From Carideicomes alvinocaridis (GTDB lineage Bacteria > Pseudomonadota > Alphaproteobacteria > Rhodobacterales > Rhodobacteraceae), in the NCBI GenBank assembly GCA_005473895.2, contig SRJI02000001.1:310001-374000 (forward strand): a stretch of DNA of 64,000 nt, given 5' to 3'. Of the stretch, positions 28,708-36,444 are shown in pieces. The translations under genes were made by a program, and so were the position numbers. Below the pieces are notes generated by a model. That model was not told the origin of the DNA, did not search any database, and worked only from the letters and a program-made list of their open reading frames with translations. Position 1 is the first letter of the stretch; every line of letters begins with the position of its first letter.

Positions 28708-31499
28708 TGTGCCTCCACTATCTCCGTCACCGTCTCGGCGGCCCTCCGGGCCGCCGCCGCGAAATCCCGTTCCAGCGCGCTCAGGCTGTCGCGCCCGGTC
28801 ACCCGCAGCAACAGCGAAATGCCCCCCTCGCCCGCCGCCTCGCTGTCGAGCGGTCGCTCGGACAGCAGCTTGGACGCGACCTGAACCTGCCAGAAGAGCC
28901 GGTAGGCCGCGCCCAGCCGCTCGGTCGCCTCCGGCGACCAGAGACCGGCCTCCTGCCCCGCCTCCAGCCCGCCGGTCACGTCGCGGCAGGGGGCGCCGGC
29001 GATCAGCGCGCCGGCCTGGGCCAGCAATTCCACGTCCTGCATCCGGCCCGGGCCGATCTTGGCGTCCCAGGGCCCCTCGGGCGATTTCGCCGCGGCGATC
29101 CGCTCGCGCATCCGGGCCACCTCGGTCAGCACCTCGGCGGCCTCCCGGCCGCGGCCCACGATCTCGGCGCGGAAGGATTCCACATCCGCCGCCAGGCCGT
29201 CGTCGCCGGCCACCACACGCGCCCGGGTCAGCGCGAGATGCTCCCAGATCCAGGCCTCGCCCCGCTGGTAGTTTCGAAAGCTCTCCCACGAGGTCGCCAC
29301 CGGACCCTGGCTGCCCGAGGGCCGCAGCCGCATGTCCACGTCGTAGAGCCGCCCCTCGGACATGGGCGCGGTCATCGCGGTGACCAGCGCCTGGGTCAGG
29401 CGCGCGTAATAGGTCCGCGCGGCGAGCGGTCGGCGCCCCTCCGAGGCCTCCGCCCCCTCGGGGTCGTAGATCACGATCAGGTCGAGATCCGAGACCGCCG
29501 TCAACCGCCGCGCGCCCAGGCTGCCCATGCCCAGCACCACGGCGCCGCGTCCCGGCGGCGCGCCGTGCTTGCGGGCGAATTCCGCCTGCACCTCCGGCAA
29601 GAGCGCGCGCAGCATGGCGCCGGCGAGATCGGCATATTGCGCGCCCGCCGCCTCGGCGCCGACCAGGCCGCGCAGCAGGTGGACGCCGGTCCGGAAATGC
29701 CATTCCTTGCCCCAGCGGCGGGCGAGGTCGAGCTTGCGCTCGTAATCCGCCTCGCGCGCCATCGCCTCGGCCAGCTCCTCCGTGAGCGCCGCCTCTCCCG
29801 GCCAGTCGGCGAAGAAATCGCCGCCGATCACCGCGTCGAAGACCCCGGAATTGCGCGACAGGTGCCGGGCGAGCGCCGGCGCGGTGCCGACGATGTCGAT
29901 CAGAAGGTCCAGCAGCTGCGGGTTCGATTCGAAGAGCGAGAACAGCTGCACCCCTGCCGGAAGCCCCGCCAGGAAGCCGTCGAAGGCGAGCAGCGCCTCT
30001 TCCGGCGCGGCGGTGCGCGACAGCCGCTCCAGGATGCCGGGGCGGAGCCGGTCGAAGATCTCCACCGCGCGGGCGCTGCGCAGGGCCGGGTAGCCCGGCC
30101 AGCGCGACATGACCGAGGCGTCGAAGCCCGCCTCCTCCACCACCTCGGCCTCGGGCGGCACATCGCCCAGCCCCTCGCGCCCCTTGGCGAAGAACCCCTC
30201 GGTCAGCTCGTGCACCTCGGTGAGCCGCTCCATCAGCTCGGCCTCCAGCCCGTCCCTGTCGCGGCCGCAGAGCGCGGCGAGGCGCTCCATCTCGTCGGGG
30301 CTGCCCGGCAGGCGGTGGGTCTGGGCATCGGCCACGATCTGCACCCGGTGCTCCATCTCGCGCAGGACGGTGTAATGCTCGGTCAGGCTCCGCGCCGCGC
30401 TGTCGGGGATCCATTCCTTCTCGGCCAGGGCCGCCAGCCCCGCCACGGTGCCGCGCTCGCGCAGCTCGGGATCGCGGCCGCCGGCGATGAGCTGCCGGGT
30501 CTGGGTGAAGAACTCGATCTCGCGGATGCCGCCGCGACCGAGCTTCAGGTCATGCCCCGGCAGGGTGATCGGCCCGCCCAGCCCCTTGTGTTCGCGGATC
30601 CGCAGGCGGATGTCGTGGGCGTCGCGGATGGCGGCGAAATCCAGATGCTTTCGCCAGACGAAGGGGCGCAGCGCCTCCTGGAACCGCGCGCCCGCCTCCA
30701 GGTCGCCGAAGGCCGGGCGCGCCTTGATCCAGGCGGCGCGCTCCCAGGTCCGGCCGAGGCTTTCATAGTAGGTCTCCGCCGCGGCCATGGCCATGCAGAC
30801 CGGGGTGACCGCCGGGTCGGGGCGCAGCCGCAGATCGGTGCGGAAGACGTAGCCGTCGGCGGTCAGGTCGCCCAGCGTGCCGGCCATGCGCCGCGTCGCC
30901 CGGACCAGCGCCTGCCGCGCCTCCTGGTAGCTGTCGCGCTCGTAGCGGGTTTCGTCGAAGAGGCAGATCAGGTCGATGTCGGAGCTGTAGTTGAGCTCGC
31001 CCGCGCCCATCTTGCCCATGGCAAAGGCGGTGATGCCGGCGGCCTCGGGAATGTCGTCCTCGGTGGCGCCGGGCAGCTTGCCGCGCCGGATCTCGCGCGC
31101 CACCGCTTCCTGCAGCGCGGCCCGGCCCGCCGCGTCGGCCAGGGCGGTGAGCCGGCCGGTCACCTCCTCCAGCGGCCAGGCGCCGGCAAGATCGCAGAGC
31201 CCGATGATCAGCGCCGCCCGCCGCTTGGCCTGTCGCAGCCCGGCCTGGAGCGCACCCGGCGCAAGCTCCGGCAGACCCGCGAGCAGAGCGTCGAATTCCC
31301 CGTCCGGATCGTCGAGCGCGGGGCGGAGCCAGGCCGCCTCCTTCTCGATCAGGCCTTTCAGGTAGGGCGAGGAACCGCCCGCCCCTTCCAGAAGCTTCGC
31401 GAGGTCGCCTTCGGCCTCGGGGACGGCCGCACGCGCCTCGGCCCCCCTGTCGGGATCGAAGGGACGCGGCAGGCGGGTCATGCGGGAGGCGAGGGTCAT
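28704..31499 (-). CDS. glnE: Bifunctional glutamine synthetase adenylyltransferase/deadenylase
   Basis: Adds and removes AMP on glutamine synthetase in response to PII. At 931 residues it has the normal two-catalytic-domain length. The N-terminal nucleotidyltransferase (deadenylylating) has FAMGKMGAGELNYSSDIDLI near residue 165. The C-terminal one (adenylylating) has GMGSLGARRLTAVSDLDLIVIYD near residue 670. HDLKLGRGGIREIEFFTQ and GPGRMQDVELLAQAG are the paired helical-domain signatures. The ATG at 31499 is chosen; an in-frame TTG lies at 31508. The downstream small gene overlaps by 4 nt. Confidence 0.96.
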   Translation of the reverse strand: MTLASRMTRLPRPFDPDRGAEARAAVPEAEGDLAKLLEGAGGSSPYLKGLIEKEAAWLRPALDDPDGEFDALLAGLPELAPGALQAGLRQAKRRAALIIGLCDLAGAWPLEEVTGRLTALADAAGRAALQEAVAREIRRGKLPGATEDDIPEAAGITAFAMGKMGAGELNYSSDIDLICLFDETRYERDSYQEARQALVRATRRMAGTLGDLTADGYVFRTDLRLRPDPAVTPVCMAMAAAETYYESLGRTWERAAWIKARPAFGDLEAGARFQEALRPFVWRKHLDFAAIRDAHDIRLRIREHKGLGGPITLPGHDLKLGRGGIREIEFFTQTRQLIAGGRDPELRERGTVAGLAALAEKEWIPDSAARSLTEHYTVLREMEHRVQIVADAQTHRLPGSPDEMERLAALCGRDRDGLEAELMERLTEVHELTEGFFAKGREGLGDVPPEAEVVEEAGFDASVMSRWPGYPALRSARAVEIFDRLRPGILERLSRTAAPEEALLAFDGFLAGLPAGVQLFSLFESNPQLLDLLIDIVGTAPALARHLSRNSGVFDAVIGGDFFADWPGEAALTEELAEAMAREADYERKLDLARRWGKEWHFRTGVHLLRGLVGAEAAGAQYADLAGAMLRALLPEVQAEFARKHGAPPGRGAVVLGMGSLGARRLTAVSDLDLIVIYDPEGAEASEGRRPLAARTYYARLTQALVTAMTAPMSEGRLYDVDMRLRPSGSQGPVATSWESFRNYQRGEAWIWEHLALTRARVVAGDDGLAADVESFRAEIVGRGREAAEVLTEVARMRERIAAAKSPEGPWDAKIGPGRMQDVELLAQAGALIAGAPCRDVTGGLEAGQEAGLWSPEATERLGAAYRLFWQVQVASKLLSERPLDSEAAGEGGISLLLRVTGRDSLSALERDFAAAARRAAETVTEIVEAQ

Positions 31500-31508
31500 G
31501 GCCGCCAA

Positions 31509-31821
31509 TCTGCATCAGCGGGCGGGATTTGCAATGGGCCGGGGGACGGTCTGTTCTTTGGGCGCGTCACCGGCGCGGCCGGGCGTATCCGGGTGGGCTT
31601 CGTCAGGAGCAGAACGGGACCGTTCAGGCCAAGCCCTTGGAATAAAGCGAACCGGGCCGCGTCCAGACAATCGCCTGGCACATTCCCGGCAAGTCCCGGG
31701 TCAGGGCTCGTCCCCGTTCAGTCGTCTGGGCAGTCGCGGAGCGCCGTCCGGATCGGAGCGAGGGGCCAGGCGACCCGACGCTCCGATCCGGACATGTGCA
31801 GGCTCCGACCCGCCCTGGCCG
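31509..31821. other. Intergenic region between glnE and dctM
   Basis: 313 bp that must hold the glnE promoter on the minus strand and the 3' end of the TRAP operon. It contains the 15-bp inverted repeat described separately (31746-31793). No gene is seen. Confidence 0.5.
31746..31793 (-). terminator. Large stem-loop downstream of the TRAP operon
   Basis: GTCCGGATCGGAGCG (31746-31760) and CGCTCCGATCCGGAC (31779-31793) are perfect 15-bp inverted arms around an 18-nt loop, beginning 28 nt past the dctM stop. There is no U-tract after it, so it may act as a 3' stabilising hairpin or factor-dependent terminator. Confidence 0.6.
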
Positions 31822-33144
31822 TCACCGCATGTTGTGCGGCAGCCAGAGGGCCACTTCGGGGTAGGCGATCAGGAAGACCATCACCGCCAGTTCCAGCAGG
31901 ATGAACGGCATGGCCGCGCGATAGATCTGCGTGATCCTGATATTGTCCGGCGCCACCCCCTTCATCACGAAGAGCAGCAGGCCGAAGGGCGGGGTCAGCA
32001 GGCTCACCTCCATCGCGATTAGCATCATCACCATCAGCCAGGTGGAGTTCATGCCCAGCGAATCCGCCAGCGGCAGGAAGAAGGGCAGCGTCAGGAGGAT
32101 CATGCTGATCTGATCCAGGAAACAGCCGAGGAACAGCAGCAGCAGCATCATCGTCGCCATCGCCGTCCACTGGCTGAAGGAGATCGAGTTGATGAGCTGC
32201 AGCACCCCGTTCGTCGCCCCCGAGATCTGCAGCACCTGCGCGAAGGTCATCGACCCCACGATGATGAACAGCAGCATCACGTTGATCTTGGCCGTCTCGC
32301 GCAGCGCCTTGATCAGGGTGGCCAAGGTCAGGCGGCGATAGGCGGCACTGATCAGCGCGGCGGCGATACAGCCCAGCGCTGCGGCCTCCTCGGGCGCGGC
32401 GATGCGGAAGAAGATGGAGCCCACGACGACCGCGAAGATCGCCATCAGCGGCAGCACGTCCTGGAAGAAGGGCTTCCACCGCGCCCAGCCCCGCAGCGTC
32501 TGCTCCGAGGGGGTGGACGGGGCGAGCGCCGGGTTCAGGCGGCAGCGGATCAGCACGTAGAGGATGAAGAGCGCGAGCATCAGGAGGCCCGGGACCACGC
32601 CCGCAAGCAGCAGGTCGGTGATCGACCGCTCCGCGAGGCTGGCCAGCAGGACGGCAAGCGACGAGGGCGGGATGAGCATGGCGATGCCGCCCACCGCCAC
32701 GATCGGCCCGATGGCCAGCGACGGGTGATAGCCGCGCTTGAGCATGTCCGGCAGCAGCAGGTTCCCCAGCACGGCGGTGTTGGCGATGGTCGAGCCCGAG
32801 AGCGACGAGAACACGCTGCCCCCGGCGATCGACACGATCGACAGCCGCCCCGGCACGCCCGAGATCAGCTTGTCGATGGCGTTTATGGATCGGAAGGCCA
32901 CGCCCGTCTGGAACAGGATCTCGCCCATCAGCACGAAGAGCGCCACGGGCACGAGGCTGAACTGCGCGATCGACAGGGCATATTCGATGGGCATCAGGCT
33001 GAGCCCCACCTCCCCGCGCATGAAGAACCACGCGCCGGCGATATTGGCGGCGAAGAAGGCGAAGGCCACCGGCAGGCCGATGATAAGCAGGAAGACCGCT
33101 CCGCCCAGCAAGAGGGCGAGCGCCCAGTACCATTCCATGATCAT
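31822..33144 (-). CDS. dctM: TRAP transporter large permease (DctM)
   Basis: The 440-residue transport subunit of a tripartite ATP-independent periplasmic transporter, driving uptake with the sodium gradient. It has about 12 hydrophobic helices. DctM features include GGSVFSSLSGSTIANTAVLGNLLLPDM, with the conserved Ser/Gly-rich loop, AVGGIAMLIPPSSLAVLL, and the later LTPPFGLLLFVMKGVAP. It follows dctQ with a 1-bp gap and is the third gene of dctP-dctQ-dctM. The substrate is not readable; the neighbouring ior genes suggest an aromatic or 2-oxo acid. Confidence 0.94.
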   Translation of the reverse strand: MIMEWYWALALLLGGAVFLLIIGLPVAFAFFAANIAGAWFFMRGEVGLSLMPIEYALSIAQFSLVPVALFVLMGEILFQTGVAFRSINAIDKLISGVPGRLSIVSIAGGSVFSSLSGSTIANTAVLGNLLLPDMLKRGYHPSLAIGPIVAVGGIAMLIPPSSLAVLLASLAERSITDLLLAGVVPGLLMLALFILYVLIRCRLNPALAPSTPSEQTLRGWARWKPFFQDVLPLMAIFAVVVGSIFFRIAAPEEAAALGCIAAALISAAYRRLTLATLIKALRETAKINVMLLFIIVGSMTFAQVLQISGATNGVLQLINSISFSQWTAMATMMLLLLFLGCFLDQISMILLTLPFFLPLADSLGMNSTWLMVMMLIAMEVSLLTPPFGLLLFVMKGVAPDNIRITQIYRAAMPFILLELAVMVFLIAYPEVALWLPHNMR

Positions 33145-33145
33145 G

Positions 33146-33667
33146 TCAGAGGCCTCCGGGGATTTCGCCGTCCTCGGCCGCGGGCTCCGGCTTGCGGAAC
33201 ATGCGGCTGAGGAATTCGATCGCGATCAGCGTGAAGCTGATGACGTAGACGGTGAGGATCCACCATTCCGGGACGTTGTAATATTTCATCTGCATCGACT
33301 GGATATCGTAGGCGAAGCGCAGGTTGGCGAAGCCGAACCAGATCAGGATCAGCGCGATCACCAGCCCGAGAAAGTCGAGCGCCAGTTCCAGCGCACGGCC
33401 GATGCCGGGCGGCAGCGACGACAGCACCAGGTCCACCCGGACATGCGCGCCGATGCGCAGCGCCCAGGGCGCCGACAGGAAGACGCCGGCGAAGAGCAGG
33501 TACTCGATCACCTCCTGCACGCCGGGCAGGTTCCCGAGCGCGAAGAGCCTGAGCACGAGGTCGAGCGAGATGGAGACGGCGAAAAGGCCGATGCTGATCC
33601 CGACCAGGGTTCCGATCCAGTGGTAAAGCCTGCCCAGGGCGGCATCGAGACGGCTGAAGACGTGCAT
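33146..33667 (-). CDS. dctQ: TRAP transporter small permease (DctQ)
   Basis: A 173-residue membrane protein with four helices (WIGTLVGISIGLFAVSISLDLVL, VIEYLLFAGVFLSAPWALRIG, LALDFLGLVIALILIWFGF, WWILTVYVISFTLIAIEFL). It has the DctQ signature HVRVDLVLSSLPPGIGRALE after helix 2. It pairs with DctM in the membrane. The ATG at 33667 is chosen since upstream codons run through the intercistronic hairpin. It is nearly contiguous with dctM. Confidence 0.92.
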   Translation of the reverse strand: MHVFSRLDAALGRLYHWIGTLVGISIGLFAVSISLDLVLRLFALGNLPGVQEVIEYLLFAGVFLSAPWALRIGAHVRVDLVLSSLPPGIGRALELALDFLGLVIALILIWFGFANLRFAYDIQSMQMKYYNVPEWWILTVYVISFTLIAIEFLSRMFRKPEPAAEDGEIPGGL

Positions 33668-33687
33668 TGAAGAACTCCGGTCGCGAA

Positions 33688-33720
33688 GGCGCGGGCCGTC
33701 CGCCATGGACCGCCCGCGCC
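33688..33720 (-). terminator. Intercistronic stem-loop between dctP and dctQ
   Basis: On the minus strand GGCGCGGGC and GCCCGCGCC (9 bp) plus an inner GTCC/GGAC form a strong hairpin 8 nt past the dctP stop. It is followed by TTCGCG, not a U-tract. Partial terminators or stabilising hairpins at this place are common in transporter operons and give more binding protein than permease. Confidence 0.6.
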
Positions 33721-33728
33721 TTGCTGTC

Positions 33729-34709
33729 TCACTCTTTGGCGAAGTATTCGCGCAGCTTCGGCCCGGTTTCGGGCGCGATGGCATTCACGCCTTCCCAGCC
33801 GGCCTCGCGGGCCGCCGACAGCCAGGCTTCCTTGTCCTCGCCGGTGAACTCGATCACCTCGAAACCGTCTTCCTCCACCTGCTTGGCGGCGACCTTCTGG
33901 TTCAGGCCGGGGTCGTTGGCGATGGCGTCCTTCTCGAGCTGGATCGCGGCGTCGGAGATCAGCGTCTTGACGTCCTCGGGCAGACCGTCCCAGACGCGCT
34001 TGTTGGCCATGATCATCAGGTCGACGTCATAGAAGCCCGGCTCGACCCGGTACTTGGTGACCGTCTCCCAGCCCGGCTGGTGACCCAGGACCGGCCAGCC
34101 GTAGCCCTTGACGGTGCCGTTCTCCATCAGCGTGAAGATGTCGGTGATCGAGGTGTCCTGCGTGGTGGCGCCCAGCTTCTTGAAGAAGTTGGTGTAGGTG
34201 GGCGCGGTGCGCAGGTGCAGGCCCGACAGGTCGGGGCCGTCGATCTTGTAGCCGTCCGCGAGGAACAGGTAGAAATGCGTGCCGAAGTGGTGACGGGCGA
34301 GCACTTCGAGGTTCTTCTCGTTGTGGATCTTGTTCATGTAGTCCCAGCCACCGTTCTCGCGGATCTCGGTGGGGGTCTTTTCCAGCAGCTTCCACGCATC
34401 CGCTTCGGGGACGACGTTCTGGTAATAGGAGCCGGTGCAGGAGTTCAGGTCATAGACCCCCTGCGCGACTTTCTGCACCACGGTGAGCTGGCTGCCGATG
34501 GCCGGCGCGCCGCCGACGTAGTTGATGTGGACGATGTCCTTGCCCTCTTCGTTGACCTGTTCGATCAGGCTTTCGAAGCGCTTGGAAAAGAACGAGCCCT
34601 GCGGAAAGCAGCTTGCCGCCTGAAGCTCGACCTGCTGCGCGGAGAGCGTACCCGCCCCCAGCAGCGTCACGGCCGCGGCGGCCGTTGCCTTGATTAGTGT
34701 CCGTTTCAT
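33729..34709 (-). CDS. dctP: TRAP transporter substrate-binding protein (DctP)
   Basis: A 326-residue periplasmic binding protein with a signal peptide (KATAAAAVTLLGAGTLSAQ, cut at about residue 24). The DctP fold is seen in LQAASCFPQGSFFSKRFESLIEQVNEEGK, VVQKVAQGVYDLNSC and DGPDLSGLHLRTAPTYTNFFKKLGA. The last contains the conserved Arg that binds substrate carboxylate in this family. Trp and Tyr residues (GYGWPVLGHQPGWE) line the following region and fit an aromatic or bulky acid ligand. It is the first gene of the transporter set, 133 bp downstream of iorB. Confidence 0.94.
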   Translation of the reverse strand: MKRTLIKATAAAAVTLLGAGTLSAQQVELQAASCFPQGSFFSKRFESLIEQVNEEGKDIVHINYVGGAPAIGSQLTVVQKVAQGVYDLNSCTGSYYQNVVPEADAWKLLEKTPTEIRENGGWDYMNKIHNEKNLEVLARHHFGTHFYLFLADGYKIDGPDLSGLHLRTAPTYTNFFKKLGATTQDTSITDIFTLMENGTVKGYGWPVLGHQPGWETVTKYRVEPGFYDVDLMIMANKRVWDGLPEDVKTLISDAAIQLEKDAIANDPGLNQKVAAKQVEEDGFEVIEFTGEDKEAWLSAAREAGWEGVNAIAPETGPKLREYFAKE

Positions 34710-34842
34710 CTAGGTTCCTCCCTTTGGTTTTGTCAGTTCCGAAATCTTCGGATCGTGGTTGCGTCCCGCGTTCCCCGCGGGTTCACGCCTGTGCCGCTCC
34801 TCCCGGTCCGGCCTCGGGCGCGATGATACGGGATCCGGGCGC

Positions 34843-36444
34843 TCATGCCAGCCTGCGCGCGGGGATCATGGTGGCGATCGTGTCCAGCGCGCCATCCAGC
34901 GCCTTGCCGTCCGGGTCCTTGAGCGCGGCGTTGATCAGCCGGCGGGTCCATTCGGCGGCGTCCTCGCGCCCCTCCACCAGGGCCGAGCCCTCCATCACCC
35001 GGTCGAATTTCGACAGGCCGCGCGCATGGGTGTCGCTGTAGCCCTTGACCAGCCGGCGAATGCAGAGCGTCTGCACCGCGTGGTCGTAATCATGCGGCAG
35101 CCGCGACACGGCCAGCTCGAGCCAGGCGTGGATATGCGTCATCTCGGTCTCGTGCCGCAGCAGCGCGCGCCGCCAGCGCCGCAGCCCCGCGAGGCAGTAG
35201 AGCGAAAGGAAGCCGCCCAGCCGGTCGGTGCGGATATGCCGGCCCCGGTTGACCAGCCGGTCGATGCCCCGCACGGCCCACCCGCGCCGCTCGGTCCAGC
35301 GGCCCAGGGGGGCGGGCATCAGGCTGATGATCTCCGGCGCGCCGGGATGGGTGTATTCCGTCACCCGCACCAGGTGGTCGGGCCCGGCGCGCATCTCGGC
35401 CTCGATCCGGCCGAAGCGGCCCTGGCTGGTCTTGGCGTCGGCGACCCGGATGATGTCGTCGTAGCTCATGGCATTGGCGAGATACTTGGCCGCCGTGGCG
35501 GTGAAGTCTTGGCCGTGCCGCGCGCCGCCGGCCGCCTCGTCCTTGGCCGCCAGCGCCTCCAGCCGGTCGAGGTAATCGGCGCCGTAGCGGAGGTCCTGGA
35601 AGGCCACGACCTTGACCAGCCCGGCGCGGGCCATCTCGCGGGCGCCGTCCGGCAGGTTTTCCAGCCGCGCCTCAAGGTCCGCCCAGCCGCGCATCAGCGC
35701 CGCGGCACCGCTTGGCGCGCCGTCGCGCGCGGGTGCCGCGGGTTCGGGCAGGCGCGCCGTCGCGCCCTCTCCGGCCGCGCCCTGCGCCGCGATTTCGTAC
35801 GCCCGGTCGAAGGCGGCCAGGCTGCGCTCCACCCCCCGGCCAGAGCGGCGGACGGTGTCGCGGAAGGACTCCGCCTCGAACGGCAGCGCGCCCGATCCCG
35901 CCAGCGCCCCGAAGAGCGCGGCAGAGATCACCGTCCCCTCCTCCTCGGCGATGGTCTGCATGTCGAAGGCCACGTAATCCGAGGCGAGGCTGTCGAGCGC
36001 CTTCATCACCTCGTCCGACGCCGCGATGCCGTCGCCCGGCACGACCTTCTCGACCGTGGCGAGCTGCCGGTGGGTGGAGGCGATGACCCGCGTCTTCCCG
36101 GCGGTGACGAAGCGGCGCATCATGGCGCGCCCGGCCTCCATCAGCTCGGCGGCAAGCAGGATGTCCACGTCGTCCTCGGAAGGCGCGAGGGCAAAGACCG
36201 GCTGGCGGTCGCTGCGCGGCGTCATCTCCACGTAGTAGACCGTGGCGCCGGTACGTTGCGCCACGCCCGCCACCGAGGTCGCCTGCACCGCATAGCCGTT
36301 CTGCCGGGCGAGATCGACGATCCAGCCGTTCAGCACCCCGCCGCCCTGCCCGCCCACGGCGAGGCTGGCCAGCTTGATGATCCCTTGGGCGGCATCGGGG
36401 CCGCCCTTGCCGGGCAGATCGTCGGGTAGGCGGAACTCCTTCAT
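34843..36444 (-). CDS. iorB: Indolepyruvate oxidoreductase subunit beta with C-terminal DUF6537-type extension
   Basis: A 533-residue protein. The first about 200 residues are the 2-oxoacid:ferredoxin oxidoreductase gamma-type domain (IIKLASLAVGGQGGGVLNGWIVDLARQNG, TSVAGVAQRTGATVYYVEM, DILLAAELMEAGRAMMRRF). The remaining about 330 residues form a helical extension typical of bacterial long IorB proteins. IOR oxidatively decarboxylates aryl pyruvates to aryl acetyl-CoA. Its ATG overlaps the iorA TGA by 4 nt, and the TRAP genes follow on the same strand. Confidence 0.9.
   Translation of the reverse strand: MKEFRLPDDLPGKGGPDAAQGIIKLASLAVGGQGGGVLNGWIVDLARQNGYAVQATSVAGVAQRTGATVYYVEMTPRSDRQPVFALAPSEDDVDILLAAELMEAGRAMMRRFVTAGKTRVIASTHRQLATVEKVVPGDGIAASDEVMKALDSLASDYVAFDMQTIAEEEGTVISAALFGALAGSGALPFEAESFRDTVRRSGRGVERSLAAFDRAYEIAAQGAAGEGATARLPEPAAPARDGAPSGAAALMRGWADLEARLENLPDGAREMARAGLVKVVAFQDLRYGADYLDRLEALAAKDEAAGGARHGQDFTATAAKYLANAMSYDDIIRVADAKTSQGRFGRIEAEMRAGPDHLVRVTEYTHPGAPEIISLMPAPLGRWTERRGWAVRGIDRLVNRGRHIRTDRLGGFLSLYCLAGLRRWRRALLRHETEMTHIHAWLELAVSRLPHDYDHAVQTLCIRRLVKGYSDTHARGLSKFDRVMEGSALVEGREDAAEWTRRLINAALKDPDGKALDGALDTIATMIPARRLA

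Noticed and set aside
28707-31904. Very long plus-strand open frame opposite glnE
   Set aside because: It is the antisense of the GC-rich glnE gene, rich in Arg/Gly/His/Pro with no domain, while glnE on the other strand has both nucleotidyltransferase motifs.
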